DNA of 64,000 bases, from the NCBI RefSeq assembly GCF_001277175.1, contig NZ_CP012257.1, forward strand, positions 3,224,001 through 3,288,000. Direction: 5' to 3'. Shown here in pieces: positions 22,570-32,486 of the stretch. The DNA comes from Cronobacter universalis NCTC 9529 (GTDB lineage: Bacteria > Pseudomonadota > Gammaproteobacteria > Enterobacterales > Enterobacteriaceae). Below the pieces are notes generated by a model. It made no database searches, was not told the origin of the DNA, and worked only from the letters and a program-made list of their open reading frames with translations. Position numbers and translations under genes: made by a program. Each line of letters starts with the position of its first letter. Within the stretch, counting starts at the first letter, position 1.

Positions 22570-23775
22570 TTACTCTCCCGTCCAGCCCGAACCGTCAATG
22601 AAGATCACGCGGTCATCAAGCCACTCGCGCACAATGTTATCGGCGGCCTTACGAGCGTTTTCGGCCGTCCAGCCACGATCGTTCTGAAGCCATTCCGCGG
22701 TCGCCTTACGCGCGGGCTCAATCGCCGCCAGCGCTTTTTCACGCTGCGCTTTCGGCCAGGCGGCTTCATCCTTCCACTCGCGGATCTCGTTTTCAGAATC
22801 ACGCGGCTTTTTACCCTGCTCCGCAGGCTTGAGGTAATCCTCAGGTTTAACGGTCACATGCAGTTCAAAGATCCGCCAGTCCGCATAGCTTGAAAACTGA
22901 ATGGTCCCGGCGCCGTCGCTGGCTTTACTCAGCGCATCGCTGAACGCATCGTTGAGCGCCTTCCAGGCGGGCGTACTGAAAATCGCGGCCTGCGGCGCGC
23001 AAATCGGCGCGGAACCGTCGCGCGATGAGCCATACAGCGCCCCGAACGCCTCATAGGCGGCCTGGCCCTGCGCCGGGAAAATAAAGCAATGTACGTACGG
23101 ACGATCGTCATCGTTTTCGTAGTCGAGCCTTTCGATATGCATACGCAACAGCGTCAGCACCGCCCGGTCTTTACTCTCCTTCGGGTCGCTGTCGATATCT
23201 TTCATTATCGACCAGGCGAAATCATCATCTTTAAGCCCGTCCAGCGCCATCTGGTGACGCTTATTGGCCTCCTGCGCCGTCACGCCGCTGGCGGGCACGA
23301 AACGGTTGAGATAGACCAGCCATGCGGAGGCCAGCGGTGTCTGATACTGGCGTAGCTTATCGGCCGCCGTGGCGGGGGCTGTCGGGATAAGGCTCACCGC
23401 GGCATCAAAGTCGTGGGTGGCGCGGTGCGCGATACGCTCAAGCTGTTCAGCGCGGGGTTTCATGGAGGCCGTCAGGCACGCGTTAAGCTCGCTCGCGTTA
23501 CCCGCGCAGGCGTTGCGCGTTTTAAGCCACGCGCGCTGCTCCGTGCGTAACGCCGCGGCATCCTGCGCAGTCATGCTTCCCGTTGCGCGCAGATAACTGT
23601 CATTAATTTTGCTGTCCAGCTCACCGAGCGGCTGTTGCTGGCAGATGGCGTATTCCACGGGCGTGCCCGCTTTATCGCAGTCAAATGATGCGGCGACGGC
23701 AGGCATGGCGCTACAGGCAAACGTCACACAGAACGTAAGACGGCGAAGCGCCGCCAGCCGGGAAGTGGCTTTCAT
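22570..23775 (-). CDS. Exported protein with LprI-like (DUF1311) N-terminal domain
   Basis: The 401-residue precursor has a signal peptide (residues ~1-29, ending MPAVAA before SFDC). The next ~90 residues match the lysozyme inhibitor LprI N-terminal/DUF1311 type: SFDCDKAGTPVEYAIC, LGELDSKINDSY and RAWLKTRNACAG, with paired cysteines. The remaining ~270 residues belong to no family I recognise. They contain only two more Cys, a repeated charged segment, and a Trp-rich end. ATG 23775 follows AAAAGGATTGTT. A role in the periplasm, perhaps against lysozyme, is inferred only from the N-terminal domain. E. coli lacks the gene at this place. Confidence 0.75.
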   Translation of the reverse strand: MKATSRLAALRRLTFCVTFACSAMPAVAASFDCDKAGTPVEYAICQQQPLGELDSKINDSYLRATGSMTAQDAAALRTEQRAWLKTRNACAGNASELNACLTASMKPRAEQLERIAHRATHDFDAAVSLIPTAPATAADKLRQYQTPLASAWLVYLNRFVPASGVTAQEANKRHQMALDGLKDDDFAWSIMKDIDSDPKESKDRAVLTLLRMHIERLDYENDDDRPYVHCFIFPAQGQAAYEAFGALYGSSRDGSAPICAPQAAIFSTPAWKALNDAFSDALSKASDGAGTIQFSSYADWRIFELHVTVKPEDYLKPAEQGKKPRDSENEIREWKDEAAWPKAQREKALAAIEPARKATAEWLQNDRGWTAENARKAADNIVREWLDDRVIFIDGSGWTGE

Positions 23776-24049
23776 AACAATCCTTTTGAGGTAAGACCTG
23801 CACATTCAGGCAGGCGGTAATAACGCATTATTGCCGAAGCCGCCGTTTTCGAGGAGCTCTTAAAAAAGGTACAGCCGTGAAGTGACGGAAAAATGTTCGC
23901 AAGTGCAGGATTGATGAAGCTTTAAACAGGAAGGACGATGAGGTTAACTCATCAACTATGACCGCTTTTCACGAGGCCGACAAGGGAAATCCGCCCTCTT
24001 CCTGTCCTGACTCACAAAAACACTTTATTGACAAAAAGTGACAAAATTA
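23776..24049. other. Intergenic region upstream of raiA
   Basis: This part of the 353-bp divergent gap should hold the promoter of the LprI-like gene. I see no gene, RNA gene or repeat in it. Confidence 0.5.
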
Positions 24050-24473
<424 letters not shown>

Positions 24474-24496
24474 AACCATCAGCGTCATCTTTTATC

Positions 24497-24519
24497 ACGC
24501 GCCTTCGGGCGCGTTTTTT
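24497..24519 (+). terminator. Rho-independent terminator after raiA
   Basis: ACGCGCC and GGGCGCGT stem on a TTC(G) loop and are followed by six T residues. The TTGACA of the pheL promoter starts directly after it. Confidence 0.9.
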
Positions 24520-24520
24520 A

Positions 24521-24550
24521 TTGACAGAACAAAAAGGGTGCGGGTACTTT
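24521..24550 (+). promoter_or_regulatory. pheL-pheA promoter
   Basis: The consensus -35 TTGACA (24521-24526) and -10 TACTTT (24545-24550) are separated by 18 bp. The transcript would start a few bases downstream and run through the leader peptide and attenuator into pheA. Confidence 0.8.
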
Positions 24551-24577
24551 ACCGGTATGCTTATTAAGGAATCTCTC

Positions 24578-24625
24578 ATGAAGCAACACGCGTTTTTCTT
24601 CGCTTTCTTTTTTACCTTCCCCTGA
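24578..24625 (+). CDS. pheL: pheA operon leader peptide PheL
   Basis: The 15-codon reading frame encodes [15 protein letters not shown], with seven Phe codons. Ribosome stalling at these codons when Phe-tRNA is scarce selects the antiterminator form of the downstream RNA. It has the length of the E. coli peptide, with substitutions in residues 3-5 only. The ribosome site is TTAAGGAATCTCTC. Confidence 0.95.
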   Translation: MKQHAFFFAFFFTFP

Positions 24626-24671
24626 ACGGGAGGCGTGTCGTCGTACAGAAAGCAAGCGAAGACGAACTAAC

Positions 24672-24699
24672 AGGCCTCCCACTCCGGGGGGCCTTTTTT
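24672..24699 (+). terminator. pheA attenuator (intrinsic terminator of the leader)
   Basis: AGGCCTCCC and GGGGGGCCT form a stem on a short loop followed by six T residues, 22 nt before the pheA start. It forms when the leader is translated without stalling. The segment between the peptide and this hairpin must supply the alternative pairing partners. Confidence 0.92.
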
Positions 24700-24722
24700 A
24701 TGGCTATACACAAGGTGGCGTT

Positions 24723-25883
24723 ATGACTGCGGAAAACCCGTTGCTGGCCCTGCGCGATAAGATCAGCGCGCTGGATGAACAATTACTCGCCCTGCTGGCG
24801 CAACGCCGGGCGCTGGCGGTTGAAGTGGGAAAAGCGAAACTCGCCACTCACCGGCCGGTCAGGGATATCGATCGCGAGCGGGATTTACTGGAACGGCTTA
24901 TTAGCCTTGGCAAAACCCACCATCTCGACGCGCACTACATCACTCGGCTTTTTCAGTTGATCATCGAAGACTCCGTTCTTACCCAGCAGGCGCTTCTCCA
25001 GCAGCATCTTAACCAGACCAATCCGCACTCCGCCCGTATCGCGTTTCTCGGCCCGAAAGGCTCTTATTCGCATCTGGCCGCCCGCCAGTACGCCGCCCGC
25101 CATTTCGATCAGTTCATTGAAAGCGGCTGCGCGAAATTCCACGACATTTTCAACCAGGTCGAGACCGGCCAGGCCGATTACGCCGTGGTGCCGATCGAGA
25201 ATACCAGCTCCGGCGCGATTAACGATGTCTACGATCTGCTGCAACACACCAGCCTGTCGATTGTCGGCGAACTGACGCTGCCTATCGATCACTGCGTGCT
25301 GGTCTCCACCTCCACCACGCTTGAGAAAATCGAAACCGTCTACAGCCATCCGCAGCCGTTTCAGCAGTGCAGCCAGTTCCTCAAGCGCTACCCGAACTGG
25401 AAAATCGAATATTGCGAAAGCACCGCCGCCGCGATGGAGAAAGTCGCGCACGCCAGCTCTCCTTATGTCGCCGCGCTCGGCAGCGAAGCAGGCGGCGCGC
25501 TGTACGGTTTGCAGGTACTGGAGCGCAACCTCGCCAACCAGACGCAGAACATCACCCGCTTTGTGGTGCTGGCCCGTAAGGCTATCAACGTGTCCGATCA
25601 GGTGCCGGCGAAAACCACGCTGTTAATCGCCACCGGCCAGCAGGCTGGCGCGCTGGTCGAAGCGTTACTGGTTCTGCGTAATCACAATCTGATCATGACG
25701 AAGCTCGAATCGCGCCCGATTAACGGCAACCCGTGGGAAGAGATGTTCTATCTGGATATCCAGGCGAACCTCCACGACGCCGCGATGCAGCAGGCGCTGA
25801 AAGAGCTGGCGGAGATCACCCGGTCGATGAAAGTGCTGGGCTGTTACCCGAGCGAAAATGTGGTGCCGGTCGACCCGGCGTAA
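24723..25883 (+). CDS. pheA: Bifunctional chorismate mutase / prephenate dehydratase
   Basis: PheA converts chorismate to prephenate and then to phenylpyruvate, the phenylalanine branch. The 386-residue protein is an AroQ-type mutase (1-~95, with [18 protein letters not shown]), a prephenate dehydratase domain (~105-285, with [12 protein letters not shown], the [14 protein letters not shown] loop and the catalytic TRF), and an ACT domain that senses Phe. The ACT feedback motifs GALV and ESRP are both intact, so normal inhibition is expected. Start, length and order agree with E. coli. It is controlled by the attenuator upstream. Confidence 0.98.
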   Translation: MTAENPLLALRDKISALDEQLLALLAQRRALAVEVGKAKLATHRPVRDIDRERDLLERLISLGKTHHLDAHYITRLFQLIIEDSVLTQQALLQQHLNQTNPHSARIAFLGPKGSYSHLAARQYAARHFDQFIESGCAKFHDIFNQVETGQADYAVVPIENTSSGAINDVYDLLQHTSLSIVGELTLPIDHCVLVSTSTTLEKIETVYSHPQPFQQCSQFLKRYPNWKIEYCESTAAAMEKVAHASSPYVAALGSEAGGALYGLQVLERNLANQTQNITRFVVLARKAINVSDQVPAKTTLLIATGQQAGALVEALLVLRNHNLIMTKLESRPINGNPWEEMFYLDIQANLHDAAMQQALKELAEITRSMKVLGCYPSENVVPVDPA

Positions 25884-25888
25884 CCAGA

Positions 25889-25916
25889 AGCGGCCGGGAA
25901 CCCGGCCGCTTTTTTC
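25889..25916 (+). terminator. Terminator after pheA
   Basis: AGCGGCCGGG and CCCGGCCGCT form a stem with a 2- to 4-nt loop, followed by a T-run. The T-run touches the stop codon of the convergent lactonase gene. Confidence 0.9.
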
Positions 25917-26784
25917 ATCCTTTGAAGCGCGGCTTCGGCAGACCCGCGACGCTGACCTCAAGCGTAAAGAGCGCGCCGGAGAGCGGGAATTTTTCCAGCT
26001 CCTCCAGATCCATGTTTTCCCGCGTAGTGGTGATATAAAGCGTTTTCATCGCCGGGCCGCCAAAACAGACCATCGTCGGGCAGCGCACCGGCAGGCGGTG
26101 TTCTTCAAGCTGCTCGCCGTCTGGCGAAAACCGCGCGATGCGGTGGCCGTCATACATCGCCGTCCAGTAGCAGCCTTCCACATCCAGCGCCGCGCCATCA
26201 GGAATGCCTTCGCCGTCGCCAAAGGTTTTGAAAATTTCGCGTTTGCCCGGCTCGCCGAGCTCATCAAGCGGCGTGCGGTAAATGACGCCTTTCGGCGTAT
26301 CCGAAGTGTACATCCAGCGTTTATCCGGACTGAAGGCAAGCCCATTGGCGCCGTGAATATCGCTCTGGATAACATGCGCGCTCAGGTCATTGTCCACCCG
26401 CACCAGCAGCGCGCCTTTGTAATCGCCTGGCGCCCAGAAGGTGCCCGCGTAAAAGCGCCCGTCATGGTCGGTGCCGCCGTCGTTAAAGCGCGCCAGCGCC
26501 GGGTTATTGGGGTTATCGCAAATCTTCTGCCCCAGAATGCCGCGCTCGTCGGCAAGCCAGATGCCGCTGCGCAGCGCGACGATAAAACCGCCCTTCTCAC
26601 GCAGCGCGAAACAGCCCACCTCTTCCGGGAACTGCCAGACCCGGTGTTCGCCGCTTTGCGGCTGATAGCGATGGATCTCCTGCTCCAGGATATCGGCCCA
26701 GTAGAGCGCCTGCTCCTGCGCGTCCCAGGTCGGGCATTCCGGCAGATGGCCGGTGTAATCAAACAACAGCTGCGGTTGCGCCAT
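25915..26784 (-). CDS. SMP-30/gluconolactonase-like hydrolase
   Basis: The 289-residue protein is a six-bladed beta-propeller of the SMP-30/gluconolactonase/luciferin-regenerating family, metal-dependent sugar lactone hydrolases. The metal-site motifs are present: LPECPTWD near residue 17, FNDGGTDHDGRFYAG, GANGLAFSPD and IPDGAALDVEG. Substrate is unknown; aldonolactones are usual. No signal peptide is seen. ATG 26784 has AAGGA eight bases upstream, while ATG 26793 lies inside that ribosome site. It stands between pheA and tyrA, where E. coli has no gene, and the tyrA terminator isolates it. No pathway link to aromatic synthesis is evident. Confidence 0.88.
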   Translation of the reverse strand: MAQPQLLFDYTGHLPECPTWDAQEQALYWADILEQEIHRYQPQSGEHRVWQFPEEVGCFALREKGGFIVALRSGIWLADERGILGQKICDNPNNPALARFNDGGTDHDGRFYAGTFWAPGDYKGALLVRVDNDLSAHVIQSDIHGANGLAFSPDKRWMYTSDTPKGVIYRTPLDELGEPGKREIFKTFGDGEGIPDGAALDVEGCYWTAMYDGHRIARFSPDGEQLEEHRLPVRCPTMVCFGGPAMKTLYITTTRENMDLEELEKFPLSGALFTLEVSVAGLPKPRFKG

Positions 26785-26806
26785 TTCGTTCATCCTTTTT
26801 CGCCAT

Positions 26807-26840
26807 AAAAAAAGCCAGCGGAACTGGCCTGCTGGCTTTT
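26807..26840 (-). terminator. Terminator of the aroF-tyrA operon
   Basis: On the minus strand, AAAAGCCAGC pairs with GCTGGCTTTTTTT around an inner GGCC hairpin. It lies just beyond the tyrA stop and close to the start of the lactonase gene. Confidence 0.85.
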
Positions 26841-26860
26841 GAGTATAAGCGGATTTTGCG

Positions 26861-27982
26861 TTACTGGCGGCTGTCATTCGCCTGGCGCAGCAGCGCGCGG
26901 CTCTCCTGCTGGAAGCGCTTCGCATAATCACCGAACCAGTGTTCAACTTTCCGGAAACTGTCGATAAACGCGCGCTTATCGCCCTGTTCCAGCAGGCCAA
27001 TCGCCTCGCCAAAACGCTGATAGTAACGCTTAATCAGCGCCAGATTGCCCGGCGACGACATAATAATGTCGGCGTACAGCTGCGGATCCTGCGCAAACAG
27101 GCGGCCCACCATCGCCAGTTCCAGCCGGTAAATCGGCGAGGAGAGCGCCAGCAACTGCTCCAGTTGTACGTTTTCTTCCGCCAGATGCAGGCCGTAGGCA
27201 AACGTCGCGAAATGGCGCAGCGCCTGTATAAACGCCATGTTTTGATCGTGTTCGACCGCGCTGATGCGGTGCAGCCGCGCGCCCCACACCTGAATTTGCT
27301 CAAGGAACCACTGGTACGCCTCCGGCATGCGGCCGTCGCAGTAAACCACCACCTGTTTGGCGAGGCTGCCGCTGTCCGGCCCGAACATTGGGTGCAGGCC
27401 CAGCACAGGGCCGGTATGCGCTTCCAGCATCGCCTGGAGCGGCACGTTTTTCACCGAGGTTAAATCGACCAGTACGCAATCGTCAGGCAGCGCGGGCAGC
27501 TTGCGGATAATCGCCTCAGTGAGATGCACCGGCACGCTGACAATCACCATTCCGGCGTCGGCGCACAGCGTCTGCGCTTGCGGCCAGTCCTGCTGCTCCA
27601 GAATGCGCACCTGGTAGCCGGAAAGCGCGAGCATTTTTTCAAACAGCTGGCCCATCTGGCCGCCGCCGCCGACAATCACCACCGGGCGCAGCGCCGGGTT
27701 AAGCGTTTTAAACCCTTTATCGTTCTCGCTGGAGTAGGATTCGCGCATCACGCGCCGCAATACATCTTCAATAAGATCCGGCGGCACGCCGAGCGTTTCG
27801 GCCTCCTGACGGCGCGACGCCAGCATTGAGGCCTCGCGCTCCGGCACATAAATTGGCAGGCCGTAACGGCTTTTTACTTCGCCGACTTCCGCCACCAGCT
27901 CCAGACGGCGCGCCAGTAGTCCCAGCAGCGCCTTATCCACTTCATCGATTTGATCGCGCAGCGCGGTCAGTTCAGCCACCAT
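26861..27982 (-). CDS. tyrA: Bifunctional chorismate mutase / prephenate dehydrogenase
   Basis: TyrA makes prephenate from chorismate and oxidises it with NAD+ to 4-hydroxyphenylpyruvate, the tyrosine branch. The N-terminal AroQ mutase domain (1-~90) starts [19 protein letters not shown]. The dehydrogenase domain has the NAD motif [14 protein letters not shown] near residue 100 and the conserved [13 protein letters not shown]. The frame extends 29 codons upstream, but ATG 27982 gives the 373 residues of E. coli TyrA. AAGGGG is a suitable distance away. The gene follows aroF by 11 nt, forming the aroF-tyrA operon. Confidence 0.97.
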   Translation of the reverse strand: MVAELTALRDQIDEVDKALLGLLARRLELVAEVGEVKSRYGLPIYVPEREASMLASRRQEAETLGVPPDLIEDVLRRVMRESYSSENDKGFKTLNPALRPVVIVGGGGQMGQLFEKMLALSGYQVRILEQQDWPQAQTLCADAGMVIVSVPVHLTEAIIRKLPALPDDCVLVDLTSVKNVPLQAMLEAHTGPVLGLHPMFGPDSGSLAKQVVVYCDGRMPEAYQWFLEQIQVWGARLHRISAVEHDQNMAFIQALRHFATFAYGLHLAEENVQLEQLLALSSPIYRLELAMVGRLFAQDPQLYADIIMSSPGNLALIKRYYQRFGEAIGLLEQGDKRAFIDSFRKVEHWFGDYAKRFQQESRALLRQANDSRQ

Positions 27983-27993
27983 CATTAAACCCC

Positions 27994-29064
27994 TTACGCC
28001 AGGCGCGCCGCCAGCGCCCCTTGCAGACTCTGATGAAGCTCGCGCAGCAGCGCCTCGGTGGTTTCCCAACTGATGCAGGCGTCGGTAACTGAAACGCCGT
28101 ATTTCATGGCGCTGCGCGGCTGTTCGGAAGACTGATTGCCTTCGTGAAGGTGGCTTTCAATCATCAGACCAATAATAGAACGGTTGCCGTCTTTAATCTG
28201 CGCCACCGCGGATTCCGCGACGCCCGGCTGGCGGCGGTAATCTTTATTCGAGTTGCCGTGGCTACAGTCGATCATCAGCGCCGGACGCAGGCCCGCCTGC
28301 TCCATCTCTTTTTCGCACTGCGCGACATCCGCCGGACTGTAGTTCGGCGCTTTGCCGCCGCGCAGGATCACATGACCATCGGGGTTGCCCTGGGTTTGCA
28401 GCAGGCACACCTGGCCTGCCTGGTTGATGCCGACAAAACGGTGCGGCATCGCGGCGGCGCGCATCGCGTTAATGGCGGTCGCGAGACTCCCGTCTGTGCC
28501 GTTTTTAAAGCCGACCGGCATTGAGAGGCCGGACGCCATTTCGCGGTGCGTCTGCGATTCCGTGGTACGCGCGCCAATCGCGGACCAGCTAAAGAGATCG
28601 CCTAAGTATTGCGGGCTGTTCGGATCGAGCGCTTCGGTCGCGAGCGGCAAGCCAAGGCTGACCAGATCCACCAGCAGGCGGCGCGCGATTTTCAGCCCCG
28701 CTTCCACATCAAACGAGCCATCCATATGCGGATCGTTAATCAGCCCTTTCCAGCCGACCGTGGTGCGGGGCTTTTCAAAATAGACGCGCATGACAAGGTA
28801 AAGACTATCGCTGACCTGTTCGGACAGGGTCTTAAATCGACGAGCATATTCCATCGCGGCTTCAGGATCGTGGATCGAGCAAGGTCCACACACCACCAGC
28901 AGACGCGGATCGCGACCGGCGATAATATCGGAAATGGTCTGGCGAGAGCGCGCGATCTGCGCCTCCTGTTCAACGGTCAGCGGGAACTGGGCTTTGAGTT
29001 GATCGGGAGTGATTAATACCTGTTCATCGGCGATGTGAACATTATTCAGCGCGTCTTTTTGCAT
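27994..29064 (-). CDS. aroF: 3-deoxy-7-phosphoheptulonate synthase, Tyr-sensitive
   Basis: AroF condenses phosphoenolpyruvate and erythrose 4-phosphate, the first step of the shikimate pathway, and is inhibited by tyrosine. The 356-residue class I enzyme shows [33 protein letters not shown], the metal-binding Cys (CGPCS) and KNGTDGS. The start [11 protein letters not shown] and full length match E. coli AroF rather than AroG or AroH. It leads the aroF-tyrA operon. TyrR half-sites lie upstream. Confidence 0.97.
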   Translation of the reverse strand: MQKDALNNVHIADEQVLITPDQLKAQFPLTVEQEAQIARSRQTISDIIAGRDPRLLVVCGPCSIHDPEAAMEYARRFKTLSEQVSDSLYLVMRVYFEKPRTTVGWKGLINDPHMDGSFDVEAGLKIARRLLVDLVSLGLPLATEALDPNSPQYLGDLFSWSAIGARTTESQTHREMASGLSMPVGFKNGTDGSLATAINAMRAAAMPHRFVGINQAGQVCLLQTQGNPDGHVILRGGKAPNYSPADVAQCEKEMEQAGLRPALMIDCSHGNSNKDYRRQPGVAESAVAQIKDGNRSIIGLMIESHLHEGNQSSEQPRSAMKYGVSVTDACISWETTEALLRELHQSLQGALAARLA

Positions 29065-29109
29065 GATGGCGATCCTGTAAGTTTGCTCGTTGCGATAGTT
29101 TTCCTCTGC

Positions 29110-29229
29110 GAGGAGGATTTAACAATATCACAGACGGTAAAGATTTCAATCCATAATACGTACCGATAAGTTTACAAAAAGAAAATAAATGGCTTTTACA
29201 GGGCCTTTATCTGGAACTATAAATTTACA
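29110..29229 (-). promoter_or_regulatory. aroF promoter and TyrR operator half-sites
   Basis: Three TGTAAA half-sites lie on the minus strand (tttaca at 29171-29176, 29195-29200 and 29224-29229 on the plus strand). The TyrR box is TGTAAA-N6-TTTACA; here the first arm is perfect and the second is degenerate each time. Downstream is a likely promoter with -35 TTGAAA and -10 TATTGT 16 bp apart, as in E. coli aroF. Three boxes are also reported for E. coli aroF. Confidence 0.65.
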
Positions 29230-29230
29230 G

Positions 29231-29256
29231 AAAAGAAAAGGCGGGTTTCCCCGCCC
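29231..29256 (-). terminator. Terminator after the PepSY membrane protein gene
   Basis: On the minus strand, GGCGGG and CCCGCC stem on a GAAA loop and are followed by TTTTCTTTT. Confidence 0.85.
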
Positions 29257-29261
29257 TGTTA

Positions 29262-30629
29262 TTACTGCCCTTTTTCAACGACCGGTTCGCGACGCCCCTG
29301 CCGCCAGCGCCAGTAGTCCGTCAACAATATTATAACGAGGCTGACGCCCATGACCGGCAACGCCAGCCCCAGCAGTACGGCTGCCGCGATCGTCACCACG
29401 CGCCAGATAACCGCCAGATTCAGCCAGCCCTGGCTTAGCGTCGCCGCAGGGCTGACCAGCGGCCCCTGCGGACGACGCAGCCACCAGAGCCGGTAGCCAA
29501 GCACAATTGCCACGCACAGCGCGATGCCAAAGGCGATAAGCAGCAGCTGGTTCGGCAGGCCGAACAGGATGCCCATATGAAAATCGACGCCCCAGCGCGT
29601 GAGCTTCGCCATCAGCGGGTAATCCGCGAAGCGTGTGATATCGATCGCCTGGAGCGTGGCGCCGTCCACTGCCACGGCATCCACCTGCGTGGGCCAGGCG
29701 CGATCGATTTCCGTCACCGTCCAGGCGCGCCCCGCCTCACGCGGCGGACGAATCTCCAGCCTGCGGGCGTCGATCCCGGAGGTTCTCGCCGCCTGCAACA
29801 CCTGGTCATACTGGCGCGCGTCGATATGCAGCGCTGGCATGTTCATCGCGCCGTGATGCATATGGTGCTCCGCATGCGGATCGTGTTCCTGCGCCCCGCC
29901 ATGCAGCTGCGTGTTGACCTGCGGCGTCAGCCAGCCAAACGCGGCGCGCATCTTATCGACGTTCGCGCCCGCCCATTGCGACCAGGTAAGTCCGGTCGCA
30001 GAGAAAAGCAGCATACCGGCGAGCAGCGCCCAGCCGAGACCCGTATGCAGGCGGCGTGTATTCTGAAACGCGTTTTTCATGCGCCGTTTCGGGCGGGTGA
30101 AGCACCAGAGCGCGATGCCGCCAAGCGCCGCCACCCACATCCATGAGGCCGCCAGTTCGCTGTAGACGCGCCCGATATCGCCAAGCAGCAGCGAGCGGTG
30201 CGCGTAATCTATCCACTGGCGCAGGGGCAGGATGCCGCTGGTGCCATAGACGGTCATGTCGCCTTTTACCGCAAGCGTCACCGGATCGATAAATATCGCG
30301 CGCGACTCCGACTCGCCAAGCGACGGGTCAGCAAACATCACCCGCGTCGTCTCGCCAGGCGTTAACGCCGGACGCACCGCAGAGAGGCGCAACTTACCGC
30401 CGGTCTGTTGCTCCGCGGCCGTGATTTGCTGCGCCAGCGGCTGACGCTCGCCCGACGTAGCGCCGGACAGCGCCTCGCGATAGATCCAGGTTTCGAGCTG
30501 CGGGGTCGCGACATAGAGCGTGCCCGTCAGCGCGGCGATGAAGATAAACGGCCCGATAAACAGACCAATATAGAAATGAAGGCGTCGCAGCAGGTTTACC
30601 CATGCCGCGCGCGGCGTGCAGGAAGTCAT
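29262..30629 (-). CDS. PepSY-associated transmembrane protein, His-rich
   Basis: This 455-residue inner-membrane protein of the PepSY_TM family often sits near iron or copper transport genes; some members are ferric-siderophore or metal reductases. Four or five membrane segments are visible, including RRLHFYIGLFIGPFIFIAAL near the start and HTGLGWALLAGMLLFSA in the middle, both with a His that could ligate haem. A periplasmic loop around residues 240-265 is strikingly His-rich (EHDPHAEHHMHHGAMNM). The upstream neighbour is a Met/His-rich DUF2946 gene 53 bp away on the same strand, so the pair is probably one metal-related operon. The role is inferred. Confidence 0.8.
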   Translation of the reverse strand: MTSCTPRAAWVNLLRRLHFYIGLFIGPFIFIAALTGTLYVATPQLETWIYREALSGATSGERQPLAQQITAAEQQTGGKLRLSAVRPALTPGETTRVMFADPSLGESESRAIFIDPVTLAVKGDMTVYGTSGILPLRQWIDYAHRSLLLGDIGRVYSELAASWMWVAALGGIALWCFTRPKRRMKNAFQNTRRLHTGLGWALLAGMLLFSATGLTWSQWAGANVDKMRAAFGWLTPQVNTQLHGGAQEHDPHAEHHMHHGAMNMPALHIDARQYDQVLQAARTSGIDARRLEIRPPREAGRAWTVTEIDRAWPTQVDAVAVDGATLQAIDITRFADYPLMAKLTRWGVDFHMGILFGLPNQLLLIAFGIALCVAIVLGYRLWWLRRPQGPLVSPAATLSQGWLNLAVIWRVVTIAAAVLLGLALPVMGVSLVIILLTDYWRWRQGRREPVVEKGQ

Positions 30630-30682
30630 ACTTTTCCTTTTTTAAAAGCAGGTGTTATCGCTGCGCCAGGGCGCAGGGGTTT

Positions 30683-31123
30683 TTAGCAGGAAAAAGCAGA
30701 CAGGCGCGGCGGCGCGCGGGTATCGGGCCAGAGACGCGGGTAAAAGCGCCAGTGCCTGGCCACCGGGCGAGGAACCGGCAACCGGACGCGTTGCAGAATA
30801 AAGGAGACGAGCAGTGTAAGCGCCAGCAGCAGGCCGGGAACATGCGCCAGCAAAACGCAGTAGCCGCACGCTTCGGCATGATCGACCGGCATGGATACCG
30901 GTTCAGGGGCAGCCCTCTCGTGGTGCATCTCCTGATGCATATCGGCCATATCGCCTATATCGGCCATCGGCATCGCATGATGCATGCCGGGCATCGCGCT
31001 CATCGGGTCTTTTTGCAGACTGACGGAGATCAGCGGCGCCACCACAATCAGCAGGATCGCGAACAGCGCAAGCATGGCTGCGCGATAACGAAACACGGAC
31101 TGATAAAAGATGTTGCTGCCCAC
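30683..31123 (-). CDS. DUF2946-family Met/His-rich membrane protein
   Basis: The 146-residue protein has an N-terminal membrane segment (AAMLALFAILLIVVAPLI) and a second near 95-112 (LLLALTLLVSFIL). The loop between them is dense in Met and His (MSAMPGMHHAMPM and MADMHQEMHH) and ends in CGYC. Such clusters are typical of Cu(I)/Cu(II) binding. It starts with GTG at 31123, preceded by a strong TGGAGGT. No TonB receptor or copper ATPase is next to it. Copper handling is my inference, and the DUF2946 match is from memory. Confidence 0.75.
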   Translation of the reverse strand: MGSNIFYQSVFRYRAAMLALFAILLIVVAPLISVSLQKDPMSAMPGMHHAMPMADIGDMADMHQEMHHERAAPEPVSMPVDHAEACGYCVLLAHVPGLLLALTLLVSFILQRVRLPVPRPVARHWRFYPRLWPDTRAPPRLSAFSC

Positions 31124-31230
31124 TGCACCTCCAGAAAGGGAGGCTTATTGTAAATGATTTGGATGCTGAAGGTTAACGCAAAGGAAGGAATTCAGGCGCT
31201 CTTTACACATTGTGCCGCCACATTACCGTC

Positions 31231-31264
31231 AAAAAAAGGGCCAGCCCGCAGGCCAGCCCTTTTT
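31231..31264 (-). terminator. Terminator of the rpsP-rimM-trmD-rplS operon
   Basis: AAAAAGGGCTGGCC and GGCCAGCCC arms surround a short GC loop, with a seven-T tail on the minus strand. It lies 26 bp beyond the rplS stop. Confidence 0.92.
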
Positions 31265-31289
31265 ATATCGGATGTCGCTTAAGCGAATC

Positions 31290-31640
<351 letters not shown>

Positions 31641-31682
31641 TTAATCTCTTATCCTGGGTAAACTGATGTTTCGGGTAGCGGC

Positions 31683-32456
31683 TTACGCGTCGCCAGTCCC
31701 ATCATGTCTATGTTGCTGTTGCGCGTGCTCAGTTTTGAACTCCGCCAGCAACTTTGCTTGCTCTTCAGTCAGAGCCAGGTTTTCCAGAAGTTCAGGTCTT
31801 CTAAGCCAGGTACGGCCCAGCGACTGCTTCAGGCGCCAGCGTCTGATTTGGGCATGGTTCCCCGACAGTAAAACTGGCGGTACTTCCATCCCTTCTAACA
31901 CTTCAGGCCGGGTATAGTGCGGGCAATCCAGCAACCCGTCGGCAAAGGAGTCTTCCGTCGCCGACGCTTCGTGACCGAGTACGCCCGGAATAAACCTGGC
32001 GACCGAATCAATCAGCGTCATGGCGGGTAGCTCGCCGCCGCTGAGAACGTAATCGCCGATTGACCATTCTTCGTCAATTTCGGTCTGAATTACGCGCTCA
32101 TCTATCCCTTCGTAGCGGCCACAAACCAGAATTAACTTCTCGTTCGTCGCCAGCTCACTGACGCCCGCTTGATCAAGCTTGCGTCCCTGAGGTGAAAGGT
32201 AAATCACCTTTGCGCCCTCGCCTGCCGCGGCTTTCGCTGCGTGAATGGCGTCCCGCAAGGGTTGCACCATCATTAGCATCCCCGGTCCGCCGCCGTAGGG
32301 CCTGTCGTCCACGGTACGGTGCCGGTCGTGCGTGAAGTCGCGAGGACTCCAGCTGTCGATGCTCAGCAGGCCATTTTTTACTGCCCGGCCAGTTACCCCG
32401 TAATCGGTAATCGCGCGGAACATCTCAGGAAACAGGCTGATTATGCCAATCCACAT
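31683..32456 (-). CDS. trmD: tRNA (guanine37-N1)-methyltransferase
   Basis: TrmD makes m1G37 next to the anticodon and prevents +1 frameshifting. It is an essential SPOUT enzyme with a trefoil knot that binds SAM. Family motifs are present: [33 protein letters not shown], and the knot segment [11 protein letters not shown]. The protein has 257 residues, two more than in E. coli, the extra ones in a His/Gln-rich tail ([15 protein letters not shown]). It lies between rimM and rplS. Confidence 0.97.
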   Translation of the reverse strand: MWIGIISLFPEMFRAITDYGVTGRAVKNGLLSIDSWSPRDFTHDRHRTVDDRPYGGGPGMLMMVQPLRDAIHAAKAAAGEGAKVIYLSPQGRKLDQAGVSELATNEKLILVCGRYEGIDERVIQTEIDEEWSIGDYVLSGGELPAMTLIDSVARFIPGVLGHEASATEDSFADGLLDCPHYTRPEVLEGMEVPPVLLSGNHAQIRRWRLKQSLGRTWLRRPELLENLALTEEQAKLLAEFKTEHAQQQHRHDGTGDA

Positions 32457-32486
32457 AGCGCCGTTTATTACCGTTTGTCCGGAGGT

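Noticed and set aside
30602..31153. A 183-codon plus-strand frame opposite the DUF2946 gene
   Set aside because: Its His/Arg-rich product is the mirror of the Met/His-rich codons of the real gene, which has a strong ribosome site and membrane segments.
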